This document shows, in pieces, positions 1 through 13,300 of a stretch of 39,668 bases of DNA. A program made the translations under genes and the position numbers. Every line of letters begins with the position of its first letter. Within the stretch, counting starts at the first letter, position 1. Origin of the DNA: Setaria digitata (lineage: Eukaryota > Nematoda > Chromadorea > Rhabditida > Setariidae). The notes beneath the pieces were generated by a model, which made no database searches, was not told the DNA's origin, and saw nothing but the letters and a program-made list of their open reading frames with translations. The stretch lies in NCBI GenBank assembly GCA_003640385.1, contig RCAB01000545.1, positions 1 through 39,668 of the forward strand, read 5' to 3'.

Positions 1-1748
1 TTTTTTTTTTTTTAAAGCTGAAAAAAGAAAAATATCCAATCAATGCTAAAAGTTAAAAATATGCATAAAATCAGAACCCCGTTTATTCAGTTATTGATTA
101 GAATATATTTTACAATTGGATCCAGCTTATTCGGTTATTGGTTGATATATACTTTAAAGCCAAAATCTGGTTTATTCGGCTATATCCTACAATCAGAATA
201 AGGCTCATTCGGCTATTGATTAAGATATATTTAGAACCAGAATCTGTCTTATTCGGTTATTGACTAATAAATATTTTAAAATCAGAGTCTGCCTCCTTCA
301 GTTATATTCTACAGTGAGAATCAGGCTTATTCGGTTATCGATTAGGACACATTTTAAAATCGAAATCCAACTTATCTGGCTACCCATTATATAATATAAA
401 ATCAGTGCATAGATTATTTGGTTGTTTAACAGAAATTTATGTTATTAATATAATAGTGCAATAATGATAGTAACGTCTACACTCATCCAGCAATTATTAT
501 GCTAATTAAATTAGCAAATTCCTTTAAAAATAAAGTTTTTTTTTTTTTTTTAATATGAATGGAATCTTCAACATTTCAATAGTTCACAGGAACTTCGATA
601 ATGAGTAATAAGGATGTTGCCGTGATAATTATCAAAATATGAAACAAAAAAAAAAAAAAAAATGCACCAAATTTATTGCAGATACTTACAAATATAGCCG
701 ACAAGTACTCATATTTTCTAAATACTTAAGGCACAAAAATAATGAGAGTAATAATTTTATTTACAATTAAAATTTGTTAAAGCTAAACTTTTCTACAACT
801 GAACAAGAACAAAAAAAAAAAAAAAAAAAGAACATTTAAGATGACAGCCGAAATACTGGAACACCGAAATACTGCGAAAGCATATGTTGATACTGCTCAT
901 CGGATTGAGAAAGGAAACAAGTGTTACTAAAACTAATGAATTTGGACAAAAAAGGCATAAATTAATCCTCGCCTTTTTTTTTTTTTTTTTTTTGGTAAAA
1001 TCACCAGTTGTCTTGCAAAGATGCTACTAAAAGAGAACCAGAAAAAAAGCATGAAAATTAGGAATTACACTGATCGAATTGCACCTTCCAGTCCTGTCTG
1101 ATTTAACAGCCTTTTATATTAGATAATGATAAAATATAAGCATGAAAACTAATAAAATATAAGTCGTAAGATTTATAAAAAGCATTAAAAATTAACTGTA
1201 GTGAAAAGGCAAATTGAATATTTGGTTTCACTATCATTTCATTTTTTTTTTTTTCTTGAATGAATTAAAAAATGCTTTTTCCTTCATCGTTTAAACTAAA
1301 ATTCAGAAAATTTGCTTTCCCATATCGTAACAATAAAACAAGCAATTAAATATATAAAAACGAATCATTATGTTACTTGATAACAAATTATACAATCAAT
1401 TAAATAATATCGAAAAGTAAACAACAACAATAATGAGAGAAAAAGCCGTAGAAAAGTCACCAAACAAAATCTATGTGCACAGAAAATTTCACCAAAATTA
1501 TAGATTGCAGAAATGGATGCAAAACGGAAAGGAAAAAAAACTGCTGCAGGAAAAAAAGAAAATTTCAGAATATTTTTTTACATTACTCAAATGATACCAA
1601 AAATATTTATCACCGGATATATAAATGGATAATACTCGCACAGTTCTATCAGTTTGCAACTTCCAGAATCTATTGAAAAAAAAAAAAAAAAAAAAAAAGG
1701 ACAACGACATGGATAATTATCGGGTAGAGCAAGAATCTTAATAACGAA
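1..1748. other. Gene-free AT-rich left flank
   Basis: No exon with conserved protein sequence could be found on either strand. The short frames here are A/T-rich and full of lysine or phenylalanine runs, as expected by chance. The stretch holds a decayed tandem repeat (66-400) and several A or T homopolymers (for example about 645-661, 811-829, 974-993, 1676-1698). Position 1749 is the stop of the STARD7-like gene, so part of this flank should be its 3' UTR. Confidence 0.6.
66..400. repeat. Decayed tandem repeat, ~122 bp unit made of 45+45+33 bp subunits
   Basis: A core resembling TTATTCGGTTATTGATTA recurs at about 82, 127, 172, 205, 249, 294, 327 and 372. The spacings are 45, 45, 33, 44, 45, 33 and 45, so the pattern repeats every 122-123 bp with three subunits each. 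Copies differ at many positions, so the array is old. A linker resembling AAAATCAGAATCTGGCTTA precedes most cores. No coding frame runs through it. Confidence 0.75.
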
Positions 1749-4700
1749 TTAATCAACAAAAATAGGATATTCATCCATATGGGAAGACATCTGTTTCTGT
1801 CGTACATGCGAAGAGAACAATATACTGGATTCAAGATTAGCTGTATTAATTGTTTTCGAATCTTCTCTTGAATCGAAGCTATTGGTCCGAATTTTCGATA
1901 AATTCACTAAATTAAATCCTACTTCATTCGTACCATTTCTTAGTTCATTATCATTCGAGGACTTATCCGAAATACCCACCGTTCGCTTCATCGCTTGCGT
2001 TGTCTCAGCATTGTTCATAAACGTTTCCATTCGCTGCTCTTCCAATTTCTTTGCAGCGTCATGAACCTAAAATTTATATTTCACGCAAATATGTGAGCAG
2101 GAAAAAGGAAGAAAAATGTTACCAAAATAGTAAATCTATCCAATAAGTTCCTTTAAATCTTCAACTTATTGAAATTTCTACAGAAAAACTATGCTGCCAA
2201 TTTATTTCAAATCATCTCCAGCAAATACAAGCATAAAAAATTTTTTAAACATTTTATATCGTAAGAAGCAATGTTACGTACCAGAAAAAAAAAATCTAAT
2301 TTCTATGAGGAACAGAAAAATAAAGTGCAAAGTTAATTTAAAAAAAAAAAAATTCTTTTTTTTTTCAACATTACCTGATGAAGATAATATGGTCCACCAT
2401 AATTAACCAACCAATTATATGCATATTTCGGAATATTACTTTCAGGATTATCATAATATGAAAGAATATAATCAAATCCTTTGCAATTAAAATTTTCATG
2501 CGCTCGCACTACCATCACTGAACGATATGTCTCAACACGTACATACTTCTTTTCACAGAGTGGTATGATACTTGCGCTATCAGCTACCGAACAATTTGCT
2601 ATCACTATACAACGGTCCTTTTCATCAGTGTATCTAAATAATTAAATGATTTTAATAAATTATCCTTTTTCTTCAAACTTCATTTTTTTGTGACTTGAAA
2701 GGTTTTTTTTTTAACAAATATTTACTTTGAAAATGTTATGTTAGAGGAAGCACTGTTAATTGTATAAAAAAAAATCTCACGAATTTCGACAAAATTTAAT
2801 TCTTTGCTAAGAAAAAAATTCTACAAAAAAAATATGAAAACTGTAGCGTAATTTTTCTCCCTCACTCCAAGAAACTCTGCTGCAAATCTTAAAAAAGCAA
2901 GTTTTCAAAAAAGAAAAAAGAAAAAAAAGAACCACGAAGTTTTAAAAAAACACTATGAATTAAGTTTTAAAATTTCCAATTCTACTAAACTTCATATCTA
3001 ATCTCTTTCGTACCTCCGTCTCACAAATACATATTCACGTGGATACATTGGATATGGAAATTTGGCAACCCAATGAATAAGTTCCGAATCAGTATCATCA
3101 TCTTTTTGAACTAACTCCAGTTTTTCAACATTTGGATCCCATTTCTTTCGGAAAATCAAATCCATCTGGGCATCAACAAAATCACTAGCAGTTATATCAC
3201 TGAAATTAACAAATTAATGGGTAGTGATACTAGAAAATTGAGACCTGTAACTTTCACTCAATCTTATGATTCAATTTCGTAATATGAAGTATTGAACAAT
3301 AGTGATGCAAAGCATACGACTCAGTCGAACCTAAAAAGAATTAATAAAACAAAACTACAGACAAAGATTGATTAAAGGTAAATGGATATTAAATTCGGTT
3401 TATTATTACTAAAATACATATAAAAAGGAAAATGATGCGCCGAGTTTTCCAGACAGAGGTTATATATTTATTTTCAAGAAGCGATGGGAGATAGTTTTTG
3501 ATAAAAATAAATGAATGCAACAAATCAATTTTGGAAGAATGCTTTAAAATCGATAAAATAACCATAATAAATCGTTTTTACTTGAATACATTTCGCAGCA
3601 CTTTTATGATGACAGTCTTAGTTAATGTCAACTTATTAAAAAAAATTTTTTTTGGACAATTTATCGAGTAATTTAACTAATGCCGAATGAAATTACTTTC
3701 GTAAGCCAACAAACAGCAGAATTTTTCCTTTTATCATATTTTAAAACTTTGGCAAAAATTTAATATTCATCAGCGGTTAAAAAAAATGCCATATTATTAA
3801 AGCGTTCGAAATAATCGTCATAAAATATTTCGAAAAACATTTAATTTCTCAGTAGTCTTAAGAGCTTACTCGTATGAACCTGAGCAACGAAATTCATATA
3901 AGCCAGTATCACCATGCAATCGTCGTAACACTTTCGAATTCGCTACATTACGTACCACCTGGAATAGTATTTACGCATTGTAAAAAGAATTATGGAACAC
4001 TTAAAGAATTAAATGATTTTTCAATCTTTTTGAAAAATCTAAGAAAAAATAATGAGCAGAAAAAAAGCAAATAAGAATAAAAAAGAAACAAAAGAAATGA
4101 GTAAAATTAAGAAAAAAAAGAAAGACTACAACAACAACAACACCTCCCAATCACCATTATCATCGATACTTGTTTTCGCTTCTGCCAATATCATTTCATC
4201 TGAGATTCCATTTTCATGAAAAGAAAAACTAGCTGCCGTAACAGCCATCAAGAACTGAGGTTTCCAATGAAACCTGAATAAAAGAAATAAATAAAGAAGT
4301 CAACTTTTTAATACAATAAATAAAGCAATATAATGTCTATCATCAATTAAACATAAAACTTAGGAAAAAAAGACTTAAAAACAAAATAAACATGAATATC
4401 AAGTAAAAACTAATACAACCATCTTTTTAATATCAGTAAAAGCAAATTGAATGAATGCAATAACATAATTTTCACTCTTCCTTCTATTCAATTTTTAGCC
4501 GATAAAATTGAAATTAAAAGGAAAAAAAAAAGTCAAAACTCTACTGGCTCTAAAATTTCATATTATTCATACTGTTGCTTTATAAAGCAAAAAAAAAAAA
4601 AGAAAAAAAATCCCAACCATTGCCGCCATCGTTTTTCATACTTTTTCCATCCTCTAAAATTATTCCATTTGCATAGCTGTCCATTTTTAAGCTTTTCAGC

Positions 4701-4757
4701 GAATAAACATAACAAACGGTATCGAATTGCCTGTGACGATGAGCCTAACTGGCGCAT
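1749..4757 (-). CDS. stard7: STARD7-like START-domain lipid-transfer protein
   Basis: Six exons join in phase: 4618-4757, 4144-4273, 3870-3958, 3014-3199, 2375-2633 and 1749-2066, giving 373 aa (human STARD7 is about 370). The N-terminus (residues 1-47) is rich in Arg/Lys with almost no acidic residues, as expected for a mitochondrial presequence. It is followed by a hydrophobic stretch around FLMAVTAASFSF, matching the layout of the STARD7 precursor. The START domain spans about residues 90-275. Recognisable blocks are FRKKWDPNVEKLELV, HWVAKFPYPMYPREYVFVRR, and GFDYILSYYDNPESNIPKY. The last exon encodes a hydrophilic tail ending PIFVD. Known family role: phosphatidylcholine transfer, including delivery to mitochondria. 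The start is the first ATG in the exon that supplies phase 2 to exon 2, and an AATAG acceptor-like site lies just upstream. Function is inferred from homology. Confidence 0.87.
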
Positions 4758-4765
4758 TAGCTATT
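4758..4765 (-). promoter_or_regulatory. Possible spliced-leader acceptor of the STARD7-like gene
   Basis: On the minus strand AAAATAATAG lies 3 nt before the ATG at 4757. Nematode mRNAs often receive a spliced leader a few bases before the start codon. The tract is a weak match to the TTTTCAG consensus, so the real site could lie further upstream. Confidence 0.35.
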
Positions 4766-7323
4766 ATTTTGAATAGAAAATTTTATCTAGCCTTTTTTCC
4801 AATATTCCATAGACAATAGTTTGAGAAATCTAAAAAAAAAAAAATTCAATAGTAGCAGGGAAAAAAAGATCAATTCAAAAATAGAATTATGCAAATAAAA
4901 AGTAACAAAGAAAAAAAATGAAAGTACTAAAAATGAAGCAAAAATAAAAAGTATAAAGCTATCGCCTTTTTTTAAGCATCAATTTCTTTTTTTCTCACTG
5001 CATAAATTAAATAAATTTAACATTTAATTAATTTTGTCTACTATTGCTAGATTGCAATCATTAATTAAAAAATCCCATTAATGTTACCGATGTTGTTAGA
5101 TTGCACTGCAACCATTAATTAACCATCAAAATAAGAATAGGCAACAGAGTTTAAGGAAGAAAAAAGTTTTGTATAAATTTTATATTTTTGGAATTCATGA
5201 TAATCATTTCTTATACCGTATTATACTGAATCTTGTACTATACTGTATCTCACTATAAGATTGCGGTTAGTTAACAGGATTAAATTTATCAAATTTTAAT
5301 TTAATATTCGAAATGCTACTTTTCACTTGCATGTTAATAAAGTGAGGAAAAACATAAGTGCAACAATTTGTTTAATCATTCACAAAAATGCAACAATTTG
5401 TTTAATCATTCATGCTCTACCACTGCTAACAAAACGGGAAAAGTTTAGCAAAAATAAATGACCCACAGCTTGAAACTCGTTAAAGTACCCTCTCTTTTTA
5501 AGAGAAATTAGGCTTCATTTTTTTTTTTTTTGTTATTATAAATATTTAAGAGAAACCTTTTAAAATTATTGAAAAAACTCTCAAATACACTTCAAATCGA
5601 AAAGAAAACTTACAAAAAATGGTCATCGTAATAGGAAACCGATTAATATTTTTGTTATTTTCAAGTATTTATTCATATTTACCGGACATTACTCCAATGC
5701 TGTTTTATAACAAGCAATAATGAATAACATTTATTTTTATGTTTATTTGCAAGAATGATACAAAATGAACAAACTAACAAATAAAACAGCATTTTATAAA
5801 TCCTAAAATAAAGTATAAAAGCACCATAAAGTCTAAGCAATTAAATATTCACCCAAATAAAAATAAATGCTTTTCATGAATTATTATCATTAACATTAAT
5901 CTAGACATTTAGTTAAAGTCATACTTATCACAAAAATTCCTTTTTTTTTTTTTTATAAATAATGATATCGCAGTAGTTTTCATAATTCAGTTAAAAGTTA
6001 TTCAGGCTCAAATATGACTTATTATCAGCATTTTTTGGTTTATTATGATTAACAATAATACCTCATTCAAAAGAAATAATATTAATTCACCCATTTAGTG
6101 TTACTTTATCTTCCATAAAAAACCATTTCATCAGTTTTCATAAATATCTAAAAATTATTCAAGAACATATAATTGGAAAGGCCTATTATCAACGAATACA
6201 GCAAGCTGAAAAAACGGCTTGTCAAAAAAAAAGAAATTAAATTTCGTAAACTGTTGCCACAAGGAATAAAAAAATAGTCCCTTATCCTTCAAACAAGAAT
6301 TTAAAGCCTCGTTCATTTACTGATATATGATAAAAATAATTTTCTAATCACCGTCAAAAACAAACGAATACCTAAAACTTCATTTTTCCTTTGCCTTTTT
6401 CAGCTCAGGATTTCCAATGAGATAAGTCTCAAACGGACATACAAGGAAAATAGTACAAAAGTTTGTACAAATGAAGATCCCTGGGATAAAAACAGAAGAA
6501 AATAGTTGGTCCTATGTTAATCCCAAAAAATAAGAGAAAGTTAAAGAGATTGCAATAAATCAAATAAGGCTTCTCAAGAATCTGTTTTTGTCAATTCAAA
6601 AAAAAAAACTTTTAAATCAAAATTTTTCTGATTGATATGATGACTACAAGAACTAACATCGATAAACTGAATCCGAAAAAAAAGCATTTGCAGTAGGAAA
6701 TGATAACGCATCAATTTTGCTCAACGTAAAAACAGAAATGAAGTTGCACTTAAATTTCTTTCTGACATCTAAAGAGAACTGAAGCTCCCAAAAATACTTC
6801 ATACAGAGACCATATGAAAAATTTTCATCTTCGAACTTAATAACTAAGTGTAACATCGCATCCAACTGAATAATGCTATGAATGGAAGTATTCAGAAGCA
6901 GAACAATAACTTTGAGGTTTTGCAGTATTTCAGTATTTTATAAGGATTACAAACTCAAATTTCCAATAAATAACCGTAAGATAAAATAAGATACCATATG
7001 ATAAAAAAGACGCATTCTTCCTCAAATTTCGTGACTTGAATATAACCGACAGCTCTAGCTTCCAAGAAACAAATGAAAAAAAAGCCACATATAATACCAC
7101 CAAAATAAAAACATGTAACAAATTTAATACTTTTTATAAACTTAAACGCAAATTAAGGAAAATATAAAGTTTGAAACAAAGCCTGGACTTAGTGTTATCA
7201 AATGATAAGTCATTTGCGCCACATTCCATGAAACTACGGTAAGATCGCTTTTAGAATACTGTACTACCACCAATAAAAGTTGCTCCAAATAACATTAGCA
7301 TTTAGATTATCTGCGTAAGCAAA
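4766..7323. other. Intergenic region, no gene recognised
   Basis: Both strands were read for conserved exons and none was found. The 60-70 aa frames near 6653-7121 are AT-rich and match nothing I recognise. The region contains T and A homopolymers and a short direct repeat at 5359-5412. It separates two co-oriented genes (ERMP1-like, then STARD7-like) by about 2.6 kb, so a tightly spaced operon is not indicated. Confidence 0.55.
5359..5412. repeat. Two direct copies of a 24-bp sequence
   Basis: TGCAACAATTTGTTTAATCA followed by TTCA occurs at 5359-5382 and again at 5389-5412, an exact match with a 30-bp period. No function is evident. Confidence 0.85.
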
Positions 7324-10300
7324 CTAAAACGTATGCACCACAATTTCAGCAACTCCATCGGCATTTGTTATTGCCCATTTCCACCAACCTACAACTAAAT
7401 GAGGCGTTTTTCGGCGTGATTCAATTAGCGACCGAAGTTGTGTAAGAGTATCTGAATACTGGTGAGGACCTGAAAGATAAGGACTGAATTATATATATAG
7501 TTGTTTAAAATCCATAAATACTTTTGTCACGTGAAATGATACGTTGATATAAACCATATTTCTTTCAGTAAAGTAATTAACTGCTATTAAAATACTGCCG
7601 TACAAAGCATGAAATCCAAATTTAAATCTAGGAAAAATGAATTTTTAATGTGTTAGAGACAAATATTTCCAAGTAATATATAGTTCTAAGTAAATCCTTT
7701 TAATCATAAAATATCAAGTGACTAACCATGGGTATAATGTGCTGCCACTGCTAATTCCAAGATTGGTGTTTCATCGATATTTAATGCATTAAAGTCGTAA
7801 TTTTTCTAAAAATGGAATTCCTAATTATCTAAATTTCTATTTCATAAGTCTATCTGACAGACTTCTTTTATGCAAATTATAAATAGAAATGAAAAAACAT
7901 GATATCAAACAAAAAACTTTCACTTGATAACAATTATGGATTAAAATGCAACCAACCTTCTTAAGGATAATCCAGAAATTCCGCTCATGCTGAGCTTCAG
8001 CGCCATAAGCAAGGAAAACGAAATAAGTATTACGTTCGGTAAAAGAATAGGGATGAAAGTGCGTAAATGACCAACTATCGACTTCAAAATTATTCAAAGG
8101 TGTCAAGTGCAGTGACATTTTATCAGCACCACCAGTGACGGTAATGTTCAATAGAATTTCAAAATTTGAAAACAAGCGTTTCTCAACATTCGTAACTTTG
8201 ATAGGATTCGCTACCCTTAGGTGACCAGGCAGCGGTATCCAACGGGACTCCCTATAATTGGACAAATCAAAGGAATTTTATTAAAGATATCGAAGATGGC
8301 ATATGAAAACAAATGACAGACGAATATTTTGGTAATGAGACAAAAATAATACATCGTTAAGACGTCATCAAATAATAACTGAGTTCCAACAACTTGATAA
8401 TTTCAGTGTTACTTATTTATGAACGTTTCATTCTAAGACAATTCTGTCACTATGAATAATTCCGGAGAGTAATTAAGCGGCTAAAATTCTTGAACACTTA
8501 TTCCTTTCAGAAAATAAAGAAAGCAGTTAGAAGTATTTACTGACTTAAAATATTTTTGCGAGTCACTTTTAAAATTACAACAGATTTCGAAAGGAAGCAA
8601 ATACCGTGGAGGGAACATTCGATGAATAGCTGTATAATATGGAAGACGGCAATACTCATCTTTGACACCACTGCAATTTGGTTCACTGCTTCCTGAACAT
8701 ATGTTAAACCGGTGATAACAGAGATTACATTTCTTGAAACATACCATTAAATAATTCAAGTAAGGATTAATAAGAAACAGATACCAGTCAGAAAAGTATG
8801 CTCTGGAAGGTCATCGATTCCACGATAATCTACTGCCTGTATAAAAAGTGCATGCTCCAGAACTGACGAGTTACTCCGAAATGGATAAACTGATCGTTCG
8901 ATATCCTGAAAAATGTTCCTCATCTCTGATCGAAATATTCAAAAATGGGTATTTGGTATCTGGAAATGCCAATTCTTAGCGAAATATAATTTATAAAAAA
9001 CTGTACCATTGTAATAAGACGTCTCAAACGAGGACTATCTTCCGAATATTTGTAAGGCCAACCAAGTCTTGTGGTCAGTAAAGCTATAAAAAAGAAGCAA
9101 TAGATAACTAAACCACATTTTAGAGGATAATCCATGCGTCGACTAACGTACAACAGATTCCTCTGAAATAATAAACAATATATATAATATATATTAAAGC
9201 AATTACATAGCAAAGCTCAAATTAGTCAAAAAAAGGTATATGAATGATGAAATTTTAATTCAAACTTACAAAGAAAAAGAAGAAAAAAAAAATAAAGAGG
9301 TTTTTAAGCAAAGGGAAGCGGAAGCCAGAATCTATGAGAAAAAAAAAATAACTTAAATGCAAAATTATGACTGGAAGAAAAAAAAAAACGTACTGTAAAT
9401 AGAACAAAACACAAAGCAAAAAGTAGACTTATTAGCATCACTACAAATTCGGGATTTACTGCAACACCCGTACGTCCTGTAACAGGTATAAAAAATTCGA
9501 AAAGTAAAAGAGCTGCATATGAGTCGAATATCATCACAGGAGCAGTACACAACAGCTGAGTGAATAATAACCATTTTGGAGTGATTTCTGAAAATAAAAG
9601 ATTTCAAATTTTCCATAGGCTCAAATAAATTACCGCCAAACTTTCTTAAACAACTCGCTACATGGTGAAACATTTGGGATAAGTCATGTTTTAATTTCTC
9701 AAAAAAAGAAAAAAGAAAAAGAAAAAAAAGCAAATCAAATTATGTTTAAGACATCTCAATCAAGTTATTGAAAAAAAAGTGGAACCATTTTTGGCAATCC
9801 CAATTTATAAAAATTAAGCACTACTTTTCTGAATAAGCAAATGTTAACAACAGAGATAAAAATTACTTTTTATGAGCCTCATTTTTCCCATAAGCCAGAG
9901 CAATGGATCTCGAAGGAGTGGGAACAAGGTATTATTTAGCAGAAGGAACGCGCCAGCAAGGCCGGCAAATGTCCCTACTATTAACCATATTGAGAACAAC
10001 AATAAAACGGCATCAAAATGCACCATTTCGCCATTAGGTTTCTAAATCACTGAATCTTTAAATTCTTTCCAGTAAAAAACCCTTTTATTAAAATTTCCGA
10101 CCTAGGTTATCGCTGATACAAATGGATCTAATTTGAATATCAAATGTTTTCCTAAATTTCGTTAATATACTGTCATTCAACAGCATTTAACCGCTCTTTT
10201 TTTTAGTAGTGAAGTGATCAACTAAGATCCCGAGCAGCAGATCAACAGTTGTGATATGATATTGAAAAATGCACAAAATCCTGTCTTCTCTTATATATTT

Positions 10301-13300
10301 ATTAGCCCATTAAAATTTCAGTTATAAAACTAAATACCTTTTATAAACTTATAAACTAATACCTCTCACAAAAGCTACTTTTTCCAAATGCTACGAAATA
10401 TTAGACACTTACAGTGCAACTTATTAATTATCCTTTTTACTTAAAATTAAGGTGTAATCAAATATTAATTATCCTTTTTATTTAAAATTAAGGTATAATT
10501 AAATATCCCTGGAAACAAATCCATCCGCTGCAACTCTATCGCCACGCAGGTATATTTTACTTCAAAAACGAATGCAACAAAGAATTACCTTACGCAGTTG
10601 GGCAAAAATTGCATGAGTTGCGCAACCAGTAATGAGAAGAGGAAATATGTAGAGAGGAAAAATAAGTTCCGGAAATGAATACCAACACATTACCATCCCC
10701 AGTTTGGTTAAACCCAGAGAAATCGTTAGGCCTGTCACTGAAAATAATGAGTTTTTAACTATATTTATAATTGTTTATTTATAGCTGCTAATGCAAAACA
10801 AATTTTCTCTTAACACACAAAATATTTCACCGTTAAAAAGCTGGCATTAATAAGAATTAGCACATAATGCGCAACTGCCATGAAATCAGAAATTGAATGT
10901 AATAATTAATTTAAGTGATGTTATTATCCACAGTCCATTTGTAACATATCATGTCTCTTCTAATTTCCATATTTTGCTAAAAGATCACTAACCAAGCATG
11001 GCAATTCCCATGACAATATCGTCTAAAACTGATTTCATTAAATCCGTGAAAGTATAAAATCCCCGACCAATACGGTAACAGATTACAACCAAAACTGCTA
11101 ATACAGTTGCATAATTGAGAACTTGCCCAACAAATACAGGATAAAAAACCGTGAACATGCCAACAACATCATAAAACACCCACTGATTACTTTGTTCAAA
11201 GTCACTTGGTCGATCCAGATATGGAGATTTTATCAGAGCCTTAACAGATGAAAAAGTAAATTTCAAGATAATAAGAAACTATCTGATTCTGCAGTCAACT
11301 TAACATTTGGAGGGATGAGAGGTAAAGATAATACAGCCGCGAAAGAGAAATTATAATAAACGTATTATTTCTTAACTAAGGATTGCAAATATTAGAAAAT
11401 CACCTTAACAACTGCAAGTATATTCTCGCCAGCTCTTTGAATGCATCCTGAAGCAATGTATTTCGGAATATCAAATTCTGTGTGATAAACCCATCCGTTT
11501 CGAAAATAAGCCATATCAAGACCTGAAAACCTACACATTCTGTACGTATTATTTTCATTCGACTCCAATGAAAAACAGAGTTAACTTACCAGGAATACGA
11601 CCGTAATCCCGGAAAACCCGAAAATCAGTATCAGATGGTATTATACCGGACTGAAATATTTCTTGCGCTAAAACACTGCAGTGAGGATGAGGTGCACTTT
11701 CCAGATAAGTATGCAAAAGCCAGGAATTTCCAGGTCCAGCCTAGAAACATTTCCCTGTAGCTGAATAAACAAAGAGAAAAAGTTTCTTCGAAAGTTAAAA
11801 GGATAGAGCCAACTATAACCTGAAACAATATTTCACGGCCACCAGCACCAGAGCCTTCGAGGTTCAAGAATGCACGAATAGAATGCCGCCAAGGATGCTG
11901 TGTGATGAAACCATGTGAAGCTTGTAAAAAATTCTCCTCGGCTGAAATTTGAAGAAAATTATTTCAATGATCACTAAACAGGAAAACTGACTGATAACTT
12001 CTAACTATTAAATATAATTCATATCAACAAATATCAAAGAAAAACTTCTACAAGCTTCAAGTGAAAGACAGCCCAATCAAATAAATGCATTACAAAAACA
12101 ACTGGTATCGATAATCTAAAGAAAATCAATAAATGGGACTATTGGGTTACAGTGCAATCGAGTAATTCCACTTGTAAAATAACAGACGATCCAAAAGTTC
12201 TGCTTAATAAGACATGAAAGAAACGGTTCTTTCAACCAGAACAAAGAGGTTTAAAGAAGGAACCAAAAAGGAGTCTTTTTTTTTTAAAAAAACAGACTTT
12301 TTTAAAATACAATACACAAATGATACTCGTGAAAAAAAAGGACATATCAGTTACCTCCATTGAAAAGAAATATTATGTCTTTCTCCAGAGATTCCTTCGA
12401 ATGCGATAAGATATCCATGATTTCCATCAACACTGCACAAGCTACCTAAAAATAACTTGTAAACCGGTAATTAAGGAAACTTTACTTTAGCATAATAGAT
12501 GTTGCTTTGTTTGTATTACTTTTATAAAGTCTAAAATCATGGTAGAAGGGATGCTTTTTTTTCTCATATCCCAACGAAAGGGGATGAATACATTGCACTA
12601 AAAAAAAAACATGAGCTAGTTGATAACAGGCTATATAATTAAAAAAAAGCAAGGCAACACAACATCAAATGATACAGGACATTCCTTTGAAATTCGTAAT
12701 TCTAATAGTAATAATCCCAAAAACGTACAGCATCATCAGTAGCACCAGGTGAATCCGGAAAAGAATCGAAATGGCAATTCAGTAAAACGGAATGCTCTGA
12801 TGGTACCTTTGGTCCAATACGAGCTGCAAGGATATGAACGGTAATCAAGATCATCATTAAATAATATGAAAATAATAGGAAAACCACGAGGAAAGAACTA
12901 CCTATGATATTAGTTATTTTATGGTAGCATAAGGTAAACGATGATAAAAATCCAAGATCAAAACATCCAGATGGACGCTGAACATCAATCTCCAACCGGT
13001 TCACTCCTCGTGCGTCAACTTCTGCCTTCGCATTTTGCAGCCTATCTTTTATAAGTTTAAATGCATGCACCTGAAACAAGCATATATTTTTATTCAATCT
13101 AGTATTTAATTTAAATACTTCGTTTGTAACACCGATCTGTGTTATCTTAGTTAAAAAAAAAAACAATTACTTCGCAATTTTCTGAACCACTGGGTCGCGG
13201 TCCGAGGNCTTCGTTTGTAACACCGATCTGTGTTATCTTAGTTAAAAAAAAAACAATTACTTCGCAATTTTCTGAACCACTGGGTCGCGGTCCGAGGTTG

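Noticed and set aside
1473..1710. Overlapping short frames on both strands
   Set aside because: Both are rich in lysine or phenylalanine from A/T tracts, have no homology that I recognise and no splice context.
4447..4776. 109-codon plus-strand frame with poly-lysine
   Set aside because: It is antisense to the first coding exon of the STARD7-like gene and its lysine runs come from A homopolymers.
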